Positions 1 through 7,685 of a stretch of DNA of 64,000 bases are shown here, one piece after another. The stretch is from Chloroflexota bacterium (GTDB lineage Bacteria; Chloroflexota; UBA6077; FW602-bin22), in the NCBI GenBank assembly GCA_004297775.1, contig SCUE01000034.1, positions 62,001-126,000 on the forward strand. Direction: 5' to 3'. The number at the start of each line of letters is the position of its first letter. Position 1 is the first letter of the stretch. The position numbers and the translations under genes were made by a program. The notes under the pieces were generated by a model. It did no database searches and was not told where the DNA came from. It saw only the letters and a program-made list of their open reading frames with translations.

Positions 1-129
1 CATGTTCCACTCGGTCAGCGATAGGTACAGGTTGAACACCAGCGGCCAGTAGGTGAAGGCCGCCAGCAGCGCCAGATTCGGCGTGACCAAGAGGGCGAAC
101 AGACCCCACTCACGACCCCGGCGACTCAT
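1..129 (-). CDS. ABC transporter permease, N-terminus only (cut by window edge)
   Basis: Only the first 43 codons are present, reading leftwards from the ATG at 129 and running off the window. The protein begins MSRRGREWGLFALL and has one hydrophobic segment (about residues 9-35) followed by NLYLSLTEWN. This is the usual N-terminus of a CUT1-type (UgpA/MalF-like) sugar ABC permease: cytoplasmic basic start, first membrane helix, then a Y-x-S-L-T-x-W segment. The gene is divergent from the isomerase at 372, so the 242 bp between them must hold both promoters. Substrate cannot be told. There is no strong Shine-Dalgarno sequence before the ATG. Confidence 0.75.
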   Translation of the reverse strand, partial: MSRRGREWGLFALLVTPNLALLAAFTYWPLVFNLYLSLTEWNM

Positions 130-152
130 CGAGGGGAAAGTAGGGAGGCAGG

Positions 153-191
153 GTTAACGGCGTCTTGTGGAATACGCGCTGAAGTTAACGG
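153..191. repeat. Two direct copies of GTTAACGG, candidate operator
   Basis: The octamer GTTAACGG, with a palindromic GTTAAC core, occurs at 153-160 and 184-191. The copies are 31 bp apart, close to three helical turns, in the divergent intergenic region between the ABC permease and the isomerase. Same-face spacing in a divergent promoter suggests a regulator site. That is inference; nothing identifies the regulator. Confidence 0.35.
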
Positions 192-371
192 TCCGAGTCT
201 GAACGAATGCCGCGCGGGACTCGGTCGGAACATCCAGCGTGTGTGCGCGAGCGCGGCACGCCTTCGACTGGCGGTCAAGAGGTGGCGGATCTGCCAGTTC
301 GTCTCCGACGACGATCGGAATAGGGGAGAATTGATGGCCTGGAGGGTCGCCGCGATGATTCTCGAATCCGG

Positions 372-1325
372 ATGTCACCGATGAAGATCGTCCTCGGCAC
401 ACACACGCTGACCGGCTACCCTCGCTCGCTCGACGGGCCGCCGCCGACCGCGGAAGCCCGGCGCAATCTGTTCGGCTGGCTCCGGCGGCACGGATTCGAC
501 GGCATCGAGATCGGCTCGTGGTGGCTCGATGTCTGCCGGGTGCCGGTCGAGGATGTCGCGAGCGTGCGCGATGAACTGGCCGACTATGGACTCGAATTGG
601 CCGGCTTCAACCTTCTGCGCAAGAACGTTGCCCATCCGGCGGTCGCCGACGAGAACGCGCGCGGCATCCGCCACGCCGTCACCACCGCGAAGCGGGTCGG
701 TTCGCGTTTCGTCAGCATCTCGTTCTCACTTGCCGGCGCCACCGTGGGGGTCCCCGAAGATCGCGTCCGTGGCACGCGAGAGTCGCCCGGTTCGAGTCGC
801 GACGCATCGGATGCGGACTACGAACGGACGGCGGCGCTCCTGCGGGAGGTGGCGCGTGACGCGGCCGAGGCCGATGTCGCGATCGCGGTCGAACTGCACC
901 ACTGCAGTCTGGCCGATACGAGCGCCAGCCTGATCCGACTGCTCGAAGTGGCCGGCGAGCCGAACCTGACCGCGAACCCGGATCTCGGCAACCCGCAGTG
1001 GGGATACTCGGTGCCCGAGGAGCAGTGGCACGCCGCGATTGCGCGCCTGGCGCCGCGGATCGGCCGAGTCTGGCACGTCAAGAACATTCAGCGGATCTAC
1101 GTGCCCGACATCGACCGGTCGTTCTTCGTCCAGGCGCCGCTCGGCGAGGGTGAGATCGACTACCGCTGGGCGATGGCGAACGTACTCGCTTCGGGATTCG
1201 ACGGCTACATCAGCATCGAAGGCGCCGGCCCAGGCGACGTCCTGACGGTCGCGGCGCGCGGCAAGACGTACCTCGATGACCTGATTGCCGACGTCAGAGC
1301 GGGCGTCGGTCTCGGCGTTCAGTAG
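372..1325 (+). CDS. Sugar phosphate isomerase/epimerase-type TIM-barrel protein
   Basis: A 317-residue protein of the xylose isomerase-like TIM-barrel (AP endonuclease 2) superfamily, whose members isomerise or dehydrate sugars and cyclitols using a divalent metal. Visible landmarks are FDGIEIGSWW near the N-terminus, AVELHH (about residue 175, metal-site Glu strand), ANPDLGNPQWG (about 200, metal-site Asp), VWHVKN (about 235) and GYISIEG (about 280, last metal Glu). The ATG at 372 is used; an in-frame ATG at 381 is an alternative. It is followed after 20 bp by a dehydroquinase-like gene, so the two are probably one operon. 3-Dehydroshikimate dehydratases (QuiC/AsbF type) share this fold, which would make a quinate/shikimate pair, but that is a guess from context. 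Confidence 0.75.
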   Translation: MSPMKIVLGTHTLTGYPRSLDGPPPTAEARRNLFGWLRRHGFDGIEIGSWWLDVCRVPVEDVASVRDELADYGLELAGFNLLRKNVAHPAVADENARGIRHAVTTAKRVGSRFVSISFSLAGATVGVPEDRVRGTRESPGSSRDASDADYERTAALLREVARDAAEADVAIAVELHHCSLADTSASLIRLLEVAGEPNLTANPDLGNPQWGYSVPEEQWHAAIARLAPRIGRVWHVKNIQRIYVPDIDRSFFVQAPLGEGEIDYRWAMANVLASGFDGYISIEGAGPGDVLTVAARGKTYLDDLIADVRAGVGLGVQ

Positions 1326-1345
1326 CGGACTCAAAGGAGACAAAC

Positions 1346-2248
1346 GTGCGGAAGCAGAAGTTGACCGAGGTTCCCCGACCGTTCATTTGCGGCGTGATCC
1401 AGGAGGAGGATCCGGCGGCCGCTATCTCCGAGATCAAGGAGGGCGAGAACGCCGGCGCCCGCGTGTTCGAGTTGAACCTATCGATCTTTCCGCCCGAACT
1501 TCACACCCCGCGTGCGCTTGCGCCGGTGTTCCGTTGCACCGCCTTGCCGGTCTTCACGACCAACCGCCGGTACGGCCGCAATCTGCCGGACGACTTCGAG
1601 TCGCTGCGGCGGGTGGACGACGGCCCGCGGATGCAACTGCAGCTTGACCTGATCGACGTCGGCAGCGCTGGCTTCGATATGGAGCTCGATACGTACGATT
1701 CGCAACTCGGTCCGTCATTTGCCTCGGCCGAGGGCATCCGCTACTCGGCGGACCCGACCTCGCCGCCGCGCGAATTGACGACCGATCCGCGAGCGATCGA
1801 GCGGCAGACACACCTGGTTGAGGAGGCGCACAAGCGAGGTGGTGAGATTCTCGCCTCGGCGCACACCCTGACCCGGACGACGACCGACGACGTGCTGCGC
1901 ATCTGCCGGATCGCCGAGGAGCGCGGCTGCGATATGCTCAAGATCGTCCGTTTCTGCCAGAGCTGGGAAGACGTGTCGGACACGCTCGCGCAGACCGTCG
2001 CGCTGCGGTGCCAGGCGAAGGTTCCGTTTGTGCACATGGCGATGGGTGAGTACGGCAAGATCACGCGGCTGATGACGCCGCTGCTCGGCTCGATGCTCTG
2101 CTTCTGCAAGCACAGCTACCCGCCGGGCGCGTTCACCGACCAGCCGCTGATCAGCGCGGCGAAGGCCGTGTTCGACAACGTCGACTTCCGCATCGCGCCA
2201 CGCGCGGCCGAATTCACGGTCGACTGGTACCTGCGCGGCAGCGACTGA
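1346..2248 (+). CDS. Type I 3-dehydroquinate dehydratase-like aldolase-fold enzyme
   Basis: A 300-residue protein starting at GTG 1346 behind a good Shine-Dalgarno (AAAGGAGA, 1333-1340). It resembles type I dehydroquinases (class I Schiff-base enzymes): an N-terminal Glu-rich strand (AGARVFELNLS), the His strand SAHTLTRTTTDDVL (about residue 172), the likely Schiff-base lysine in DMLKIVRFCQSWED (about residue 194), and the family pattern MAMGEYGKITRLMTPLLGSMLCF (about 230-252). Type I enzymes are usually about 220-250 residues, so this one has extra sequence in its first half. It is probably co-transcribed with the upstream TIM-barrel gene. Known family chemistry is dehydration of 3-dehydroquinate; the real substrate here is uncertain. 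Confidence 0.65.
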   Translation: MRKQKLTEVPRPFICGVIQEEDPAAAISEIKEGENAGARVFELNLSIFPPELHTPRALAPVFRCTALPVFTTNRRYGRNLPDDFESLRRVDDGPRMQLQLDLIDVGSAGFDMELDTYDSQLGPSFASAEGIRYSADPTSPPRELTTDPRAIERQTHLVEEAHKRGGEILASAHTLTRTTTDDVLRICRIAEERGCDMLKIVRFCQSWEDVSDTLAQTVALRCQAKVPFVHMAMGEYGKITRLMTPLLGSMLCFCKHSYPPGAFTDQPLISAAKAVFDNVDFRIAPRAAEFTVDWYLRGSD

Positions 2249-2255
2249 AAACGGC

Positions 2256-2274
2256 GCCGGGCGCTGTGCCCGGC
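2256..2274 (+). terminator. GC hairpin after the dehydroquinase-like gene
   Basis: A 7-bp perfect stem, GCCGGGC/GCCCGGC, with a 5-nt loop lies 8 bp after the stop at 2248. There is no T-run, so this is only a weak terminator candidate, but it separates the operon from the repeat-bearing promoter of the next island. Confidence 0.4.
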
Positions 2275-2284
2275 ACGATGTATG

Positions 2285-2342
2285 AGAATACCCCCTGTTC
2301 TGATACATCGACTGCTGCAGAATACCCCCTGTTCTGATACAT
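2285..2342. repeat. Two identical 24-bp direct repeats upstream of the restriction island
   Basis: A 24-bp unit beginning AGAATACCCCCTG and ending TTCTGATACAT occurs at 2285-2308 and 2319-2342 with no mismatches. The copies are 34 bp apart start to start (about three helical turns) with a 10-bp spacer. The second copy ends 8 bp before the Shine-Dalgarno (GGAGAG, 2351-2356) of the ATPase gene. It also contributes to a small inverted repeat, GATAC/GTATC, at 2336-2350. Position and spacing fit tandem operator sites controlling the five-gene island. No regulator is recognisable, and two copies are too few for a CRISPR. Confidence 0.7.
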
Positions 2343-2361
2343 TCCGTATCGGAGAGATCGA

Positions 2362-3792
2362 TTGACTGCGCGCACGCCACGCGGCCTCTTGACGGCTGAA
2401 CTCGGCCGGACAAACCCGTGGTGGAGCGATCCCGTATGGCCAGCGCGCGATCCGCAATTGATTGTCGCGAAGTCCGCGCCGTACACCTACGCGCCGGCGG
2501 TGCTGGCGGATATCGCGTCGCCCAACCTCTACACGCTGCGCGGTCCGCGACGGGTCGGCAAGAGCACGGTTCTCAAACAGACGATCGCGCGGCTGTGCGC
2601 GGACATCGATCCACGTCGGGTAATTCACGTCGCCGCGGACACCTTGCGCAATGCGCGCGACCTGACGACTTCTCTTCAAGCCGCGCGCGCGATGTTCCCT
2701 GATGTCGACGGTGCGCGCTACGTCTTTGTGGATGAAGTGACGAGCGTCGTCGACTGGCACACCGGGATGAAATGGCTGCGCGACAACACGGCGCTCTCGG
2801 CAGACTGCATCGTCGTGAGTGGTTCATCGTCGGCCGATGTTGCCGCCGGGACCGAGTCGTTGGCCGGTCGCCGTGGCCCCGCCACCGGCACCGATCGCCT
2901 TCTTCTGCCCATGGCGTTTCCGGAATTCGTCCGCGCCGCCGGATACCGCCTCCCAGAGCCGGCCCGTCTCTCGCTGGGAGACCTTCACGGCGCCGCCGGG
3001 TGGTCCGCGGTCCAACAGGCCGCCGTCCACGCGGCGACGCTGAGCGAAGCATTCGACGCCTACCTCGCGATCGGCGGTTTCCCGCGGGCCGTGGCCGATT
3101 TCCGAACCACCGGCCGAATCTCACCCGGGTTCTTGCGCGATCTGTGGGATGTCATCCGATCCGATTTACGACGACTCGGTGTAACTCGACCGGAGACGTG
3201 CCTGCGATTGATCGAACGATTGACGACCGCGATGTGTTCGCCCGTATCGTTTCGCAAACTCGGCGAGGAGCTTGGTGCCGACCAACGCACTGTGGCCTCG
3301 TGGGTCGAGACGCTGGCAGAATCCTATCTCGCCATCATCCTCTTTCGTGAGACGGACGGGGTACCTGATGTCGCGCGACAGCGCAAGGTGTACCTAACGG
3401 ACCCCGCCCTGGCGGCGCTCTTGGAGACGCTTGCGTCAGACGCCGAAAAGGTTCGCACGGGCCAACATGCGCAGATGGTCGTAGCCGCCGCGCTCTTCCG
3501 GGCCACTAATGGGAACGAAGTCGATCGTTTTCGCGATCCGGACAGATTGTTTCACTTCACAAGTCGACAGGGCTCGGAGATCGATTTTCTGGTGATTCCC
3601 GAACGAATCGTCGTCGCGTCGAAATACGTCGATACCGTCGATCGTCGCGATGGCCGCGCGATGCTTGACAATTTCGGCGGCGGTCTGGTCGTGACCCGCA
3701 CGGCGATCGAGCTCGACGGACCGTTGACGTTCGTCCCGGCGTCGATTTTCTGTTGGCTGCTCGAGCAGAGCCGCGCGTCGCAGGCGGTGTGA
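2362..3792 (+). CDS. AAA_14/DUF4143 family ATPase
   Basis: A 476-residue protein starting at TTG 2362 (GGAGAG 5 bp upstream). It has a Walker A motif GPRRVGKST (residues 61-69), a Walker B strand YVFVDE (120-125), and a C-terminal DUF4143 region. DUF4143 has a restriction-endonuclease-like fold, and the expected acidic-lysine signature is visible as EIDFLV (406-411) and SK (420-421). Proteins of this family are common in bacteria, but their biological role is poorly defined. The stop codon shares one base with the ATG of the methyltransferase (TGATG), so it is translationally coupled to a modification/restriction cluster. That is unusual company for this family and suggests a role in the island, perhaps DNA-dependent ATPase activity. 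Confidence 0.85.
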   Translation: MTARTPRGLLTAELGRTNPWWSDPVWPARDPQLIVAKSAPYTYAPAVLADIASPNLYTLRGPRRVGKSTVLKQTIARLCADIDPRRVIHVAADTLRNARDLTTSLQAARAMFPDVDGARYVFVDEVTSVVDWHTGMKWLRDNTALSADCIVVSGSSSADVAAGTESLAGRRGPATGTDRLLLPMAFPEFVRAAGYRLPEPARLSLGDLHGAAGWSAVQQAAVHAATLSEAFDAYLAIGGFPRAVADFRTTGRISPGFLRDLWDVIRSDLRRLGVTRPETCLRLIERLTTAMCSPVSFRKLGEELGADQRTVASWVETLAESYLAIILFRETDGVPDVARQRKVYLTDPALAALLETLASDAEKVRTGQHAQMVVAAALFRATNGNEVDRFRDPDRLFHFTSRQGSEIDFLVIPERIVVASKYVDTVDRRDGRAMLDNFGGGLVVTRTAIELDGPLTFVPASIFCWLLEQSRASQAV

Positions 3793-5135
3793 TGGAGACT
3801 CCGAAGAGCCAAGGCAATGGCGTGTACTGGCTCACCCGCGCGGTCACGCGACGATCCGACGATAATCCACTCGCCGTGGTTCTCGAACGCGAATCACCCG
3901 CGATCGAAGCATCTGTGCATGCTCGCGGCGAGGCTCCTCCGCCGAGCAAGACGCTCCGCTCGATCGAGCTATTCTCCGGCGCTGGCGGGCTTGCACTGGG
4001 GACGCATCACGCGGGATTCCACCATGTCGCCCTCGTTGAATGGGATCGTGCGGCATGCGCGACGCTTCGGGCAAACGTTCAAGCGCGCGCGGTGCCCGGG
4101 ATCGACCGCTGGTGCGTCATCGAAGGTGACGCGCGTGACGCGATCGAGAACTTACACCCGAGCCAGTTGCCGGATATCGACCTCATAGCCGGCGGACCGC
4201 CCTGTCAGCCGTTCAGCATCGGTGGAAGGCACGCCGGAATGGACGATCCGCGGAACATGATTCCGGTCTTCGCGGCCGCGGTCCGCAAGTTTCGACCAGC
4301 CGCCTTCATTGTCGAAAACGTGCGCGGCCTCACGCGGCCCGGGTTTTCCGACTACCTGCGTTACGTCGTCCTTCAGTTCTCTTTCCCTTCGATCGCGCCG
4401 GAGCCCGACGAGTCGTGGACGAGCCATTTCCGTCGTTTGGAGGCGCTTGACAGGATCACGGATTTCGGATGGACTCGGGCCGGCGCGCGCTACCACGTAC
4501 GCGCCAAGTTGCTGAACGCGGCAGACTTCGGCGTCCCACAAATCCGCCACCGGGTGTTCATCGTCGGTTTTCGAGGCGATCTCGGAAGGGACTGGCGTTT
4601 TCCCGAGCCGACGCACTTTCGCGAACTTCTCGAGTACGAACAGCAGACGGGAGCCTATTGGTCGCGGCACCGAATCGATCACCCAGTGGGAAGCATGCGC
4701 GGGAATCGCACCGCGATGCTGCCGCTACAGACGAATCACCATCGGCCGCGTCCCTGGCGCACCGTGCGCGACGGGATCGCGACCCTGCCACCCCTGGACG
4801 CGACCGGGACGAATGGTTACTTCAATCACCGATTCATTCCCGGAGCGCGATCCTATGCTGGGCACACGGGCAGCGCGTGGGACGCGCCGGCGAAGACACT
4901 CAAAGCCGGCGATCACGGTGTTCCGGGCGGCGAGAACACACTTCGACTCGACGACAACACGGTTCGATATTTTTCGGTTCGCGAGACGGCCAGGCTTCAG
5001 CGCTTTCCGAATTCGTGGCGATTCGAGGGTCCCTGGGGCGAAGTGATGCGGCAAATCGGCAACGCCGTGCCCGTGAAGCTTGCGCACGTCGTTGCCCGGT
5101 CGGTCGCAAAGGTTCTCATCAATGGAACCACTTGA
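3792..5135 (+). CDS. DNA (cytosine-5-)-methyltransferase
   Basis: A 447-residue C5-cytosine methyltransferase. The ordered motifs are complete: motif I ELFSGAGG (59-66, S-adenosylmethionine binding), motif IV GGPPCQPFS with the catalytic Cys at 138, motif VI ENV (175-177), motif VIII QIRHRVF, a long target-recognition region, motif IX RETARLQRFP and motif X GNAVPVKLA. It should protect the site cut by the endonuclease whose start overlaps its stop by 14 nt. The ATG at 3792 is chosen because it overlaps the previous stop; an in-frame upstream start at 3753 would lie inside the ATPase gene. The 50 residues before motif I show no helix-turn-helix. If the partner is a true Eco29kI isospecific enzyme, the expected site is CCGCGG. 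Confidence 0.93.
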   Translation: METPKSQGNGVYWLTRAVTRRSDDNPLAVVLERESPAIEASVHARGEAPPPSKTLRSIELFSGAGGLALGTHHAGFHHVALVEWDRAACATLRANVQARAVPGIDRWCVIEGDARDAIENLHPSQLPDIDLIAGGPPCQPFSIGGRHAGMDDPRNMIPVFAAAVRKFRPAAFIVENVRGLTRPGFSDYLRYVVLQFSFPSIAPEPDESWTSHFRRLEALDRITDFGWTRAGARYHVRAKLLNAADFGVPQIRHRVFIVGFRGDLGRDWRFPEPTHFRELLEYEQQTGAYWSRHRIDHPVGSMRGNRTAMLPLQTNHHRPRPWRTVRDGIATLPPLDATGTNGYFNHRFIPGARSYAGHTGSAWDAPAKTLKAGDHGVPGGENTLRLDDNTVRYFSVRETARLQRFPNSWRFEGPWGEVMRQIGNAVPVKLAHVVARSVAKVLINGTT

Positions 5136-5742
5136 CACACGGACGTACGACCCGCTCGATTACGAGAACCTCGCCGCAAGCTGCGTTCAGGAGCTAATGC
5201 GCCGAGGCCCCTACCAGTTGCCGATCGGTGCGCGATTCGACGGCGCGGGCGTCTACGCGCTGTTCTATCGCGGCGACTTCGAACCGTACCGCCCAATCTC
5301 GAGCTCCGACGCAACCGTGCCAATCTATGTTGGCAGCGCCGTTTCCGCCGGTACGCGGAAAGGGATCATCGAGGCGCCAGATGACTTCGTCGCGATCGGA
5401 CCAGTGCTGTTTCGGCGTCTCCAACACCATGTCAGGGCGCTGACGGCGACGCCTAATCTGCGAATCGACGATTTCCTCTGCCGCTTCATCGTCGTTCGTC
5501 CGCTTTGGACGGAGATGGTTGAGCGTTTCTTGATCACACACTATCGACCGATCTGGAACCTCGTGCTCGACGGCTTCGGCAATCACGATCCGGGCGCTGG
5601 TCGCCATCAGGGCGAGGTCCCGTGGTGGGATGCGATGCATCCCGGCGCTCGCAAGTGGGCGGCCCGCTTGCGTCAAACGCGCGGTGAGGCTGACGCGCGC
5701 GAGCGCCTAAGAGCGCATCTCACAAGTCGCGAGAACCGATAG
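5122..5742 (+). CDS. Eco29kI-family GIY-YIG type II restriction endonuclease
   Basis: A 206-residue protein, close to the size of R.Eco29kI. It carries the variant GIY-YIG hallmarks: GVYALFY (43-49) with catalytic Tyr45, PIYVGSA (67-73) with Tyr69, an Arg/His segment RRLQHH (98-103), Glu134 in EMVERF and Asn146 in PIWN, followed by the family-typical DGFGNHDPG (150-158). These match the catalytic set described for Eco29kI (Tyr, Tyr, Arg, His, Glu, Asn). It should be a one-step hydrolytic cutter; family members recognise CCGCGG, but specificity here is inferred. The ATG at 5122 overlaps the methyltransferase 3' end by 14 nt, so translation is coupled and modification is made first. Confidence 0.9.
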   Translation: MEPLDTRTYDPLDYENLAASCVQELMRRGPYQLPIGARFDGAGVYALFYRGDFEPYRPISSSDATVPIYVGSAVSAGTRKGIIEAPDDFVAIGPVLFRRLQHHVRALTATPNLRIDDFLCRFIVVRPLWTEMVERFLITHYRPIWNLVLDGFGNHDPGAGRHQGEVPWWDAMHPGARKWAARLRQTRGEADARERLRAHLTSRENR

Positions 5743-5748
5743 CGGGCG

Positions 5749-6279
5749 ATGTCCGGTGAGTCGCTACGCTCGAATGGTGCGGCCGGTCGGTCTCGAGCGA
5801 CAACGCATCGGATCATGTCCGCCGTTCGCGATCGCGACAGCATCGCCGAACTGGCGATCAGGCGTCGCTTGTGGGCGAATGGTTTCCGCTATCGGCTGCG
5901 CGCCAAAGTCATAGGCAAGCCCGATCTCATCTTTCGTCGCCAGCGCATCGCGGTGTTTGTCGACGGCGACCTCTGGCACGGCAACAGTTGGCGCGTCCGC
6001 GGCTTGCCGAGCTTCGAGGCGCAATTCCCAACGAACACGGCCTGGTGGGTCGCCAAGATTCGACGCACGATGGAACGAGACGCGGCCGTGAACCAAGCCC
6101 TGAGTGAGCAGGAGTGGACGGTTCTCCGATTCTGGGAAAGCGACGTGCTGGCGGAACCCGATCGCGTTGCGCATGCCATCGCCAACGCGGTGAAGCCAGA
6201 TCGCCCGTATGCGCCACTGCCGCTATCACAGCTAGAACGCAAACGGCGCGGCAGCGTCGGCGCGCGCGCCGCCCGATAA
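5749..6279 (+). CDS. Very short patch repair (Vsr-like) endonuclease
   Basis: A 176-residue Vsr/DUF559-like nickase. Visible motifs are the PD-(D/E)xK-like GKPDLIF (57-63, Asp59), AVFVDGDLWHGNSW (68-81), the WW-KI-RRTMERD stretch (99-111) and VLRFWESDV (125-133). Vsr enzymes nick next to T:G mismatches that arise when 5-methylcytosine deaminates, so one beside a C5 methyltransferase is the classic arrangement. The zinc-binding cysteines of E. coli Vsr (in CFWH and WEC) are replaced here (DLWH, WES), as in other zinc-free family members. It starts at ATG 5749, 6 bp after the endonuclease stop. There is a later in-frame ATG (residue 23, MSAVRDRD) that could be the true start. Confidence 0.88.
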   Translation: MSGESLRSNGAAGRSRATTHRIMSAVRDRDSIAELAIRRRLWANGFRYRLRAKVIGKPDLIFRRQRIAVFVDGDLWHGNSWRVRGLPSFEAQFPTNTAWWVAKIRRTMERDAAVNQALSEQEWTVLRFWESDVLAEPDRVAHAIANAVKPDRPYAPLPLSQLERKRRGSVGARAAR

Positions 6280-6359
6280 CGACGCGCGCGCGATAGGACC
6301 GGAGCGGTGATAATCGTTCCACGGCGACGCTCGATACTGGGCGATTGGCAGGCAGGTCG

Positions 6360-7577
6360 ATGGTGCAAGCGAACCTACCGTCGGTGTCCAGGCAGGAGCT
6401 TCGCTCGATCTGCGCCTTTTCCTGGGCCGGCGGCATGGCGCTCGGCGTGCACCGGGCCGGGTTTCGACACGTCGCCCTCATCGAATCGGGGCGAAACGCG
6501 CGCGCGATTCTGATTGCGAATGCGGGGAACGGCCGAAGCGCGACCGTGGGCGATTGGCCCGTCGTCGATGGCGACCCGCTCGATGCGATCGAGATGTTGC
6601 GGCCCAGCCAGCTTCCCGAGATCCACCTCGTTGCCGGCAGTCCCCCCGTCCTCCACACTGATCCCGACCACGTCGGCACCGCCGAGGAAGATCCGCCGAA
6701 CCAGTTCGCATCGTTCGTCGATGTCGTCCGACGGTTTCGACCGCGGGCATTCATCGTCGAAAGTGCGGCAGTCTCACCTCGGCCAGGATTCGCCGGGTTC
6801 CATCGATATCTAGCACTCCAATTGGCATATCCGGGGATCTCGCTCGAACCCGATGAAGTGTGGACGAACCACTTCGCGCGACTGAAGGCCGTCGACGCCG
6901 TCGCCGATGTCGGGTGGTCGCGCCACGGCGCCCGGTACGATGTCAAAGCAAGGACGCTGAATGCCGCCGACTTCGGCGTACCACAGATTCGGCGCCGGCG
7001 GTTTTACGTTGGGTTCCGAGGCGACCTTCGTATCGATTGGCGATTCCCAGAGCCGACGCACCTGCGCGATCTGCTCGAGTTCGATCAGCAATCGGGCGCG
7101 TACTGGATGCGCCACAGTCTTCCTTCGCCGAAGACCGACACACACGCGAACCGGAACGCGATGCTTCCGCTGCTGTCCGACCATCGCCGACCGCGACCGT
7201 GGCGAACCGTGCGCGACGCGATCGGCGATCTACCGCTGTTCGCGGCCGACGGCGTGGAAGACGTGCTGAACCATCATCTCGTGCCGGGCGCGAAGGTATA
7301 CCTCGGGCACACCGGCAGCGTCCTCGATGCGCCGGCCAAGACCCTCAAAGGGGGATCGCACGGCATTCCCGGCGGCGAGAACACCTTGCGGACCGATACC
7401 GGGGAACTCCGCTACCTGACCGTTCGCGAAGCGGCTCGGTTACAGAGATATCCCGATCACTGGCGATTGGACGGGTCGTGGGCCGCGATGATGCGGCAGC
7501 TCGGGAACTCCGTTCCGGTGCGACTCGCCCACGTCCTCGCGCGCTCGGTCGCCGATTCTCTGGCGTCGGGTTCCTAA
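6360..7577 (+). CDS. Catalytically dead paralogue of the C5-cytosine methyltransferase
   Basis: An intact 405-codon gene clearly homologous to the methyltransferase at 3792-5135, but with its active-site motifs destroyed. The motif I equivalent is ICAFSWAGG instead of ELFSGAGG. The motif IV equivalent is AGSPPVLHTDP (92-102) with no catalytic Cys. Motif VI ENV has become ESA (134-136). In contrast the target-recognition region, motif VIII (QIRRRRF), IX (REAARLQRYP) and X (GNSVPVRLA) are kept; in a hand alignment of 55 residues from LNAADFGVPQIR onward, 42 are identical to the active enzyme. ATG 6360 is used; TTG 6345 is possible. Methylation is ruled out by the missing Cys. Whether it binds the same DNA site, regulates the island or is a slow-decaying relic cannot be told. 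Confidence 0.85.
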   Translation: MVQANLPSVSRQELRSICAFSWAGGMALGVHRAGFRHVALIESGRNARAILIANAGNGRSATVGDWPVVDGDPLDAIEMLRPSQLPEIHLVAGSPPVLHTDPDHVGTAEEDPPNQFASFVDVVRRFRPRAFIVESAAVSPRPGFAGFHRYLALQLAYPGISLEPDEVWTNHFARLKAVDAVADVGWSRHGARYDVKARTLNAADFGVPQIRRRRFYVGFRGDLRIDWRFPEPTHLRDLLEFDQQSGAYWMRHSLPSPKTDTHANRNAMLPLLSDHRRPRPWRTVRDAIGDLPLFAADGVEDVLNHHLVPGAKVYLGHTGSVLDAPAKTLKGGSHGIPGGENTLRTDTGELRYLTVREAARLQRYPDHWRLDGSWAAMMRQLGNSVPVRLAHVLARSVADSLASGS

Positions 7578-7685
7578 CACGGCCGCGGCAAGAACAAGCA
7601 GTTGCGGCATCCGCGCCGTCTCCTAACACCCCTCATATCATCCTAAGCCGTATCGTGAACGCATCGTGAAGGAGGATTGAGCCCG

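Noticed and set aside
2285..2342. Minimal CRISPR array
   Set aside because: Only two repeat copies with a 10-bp spacer and no cas genes; promoter position favours operators.
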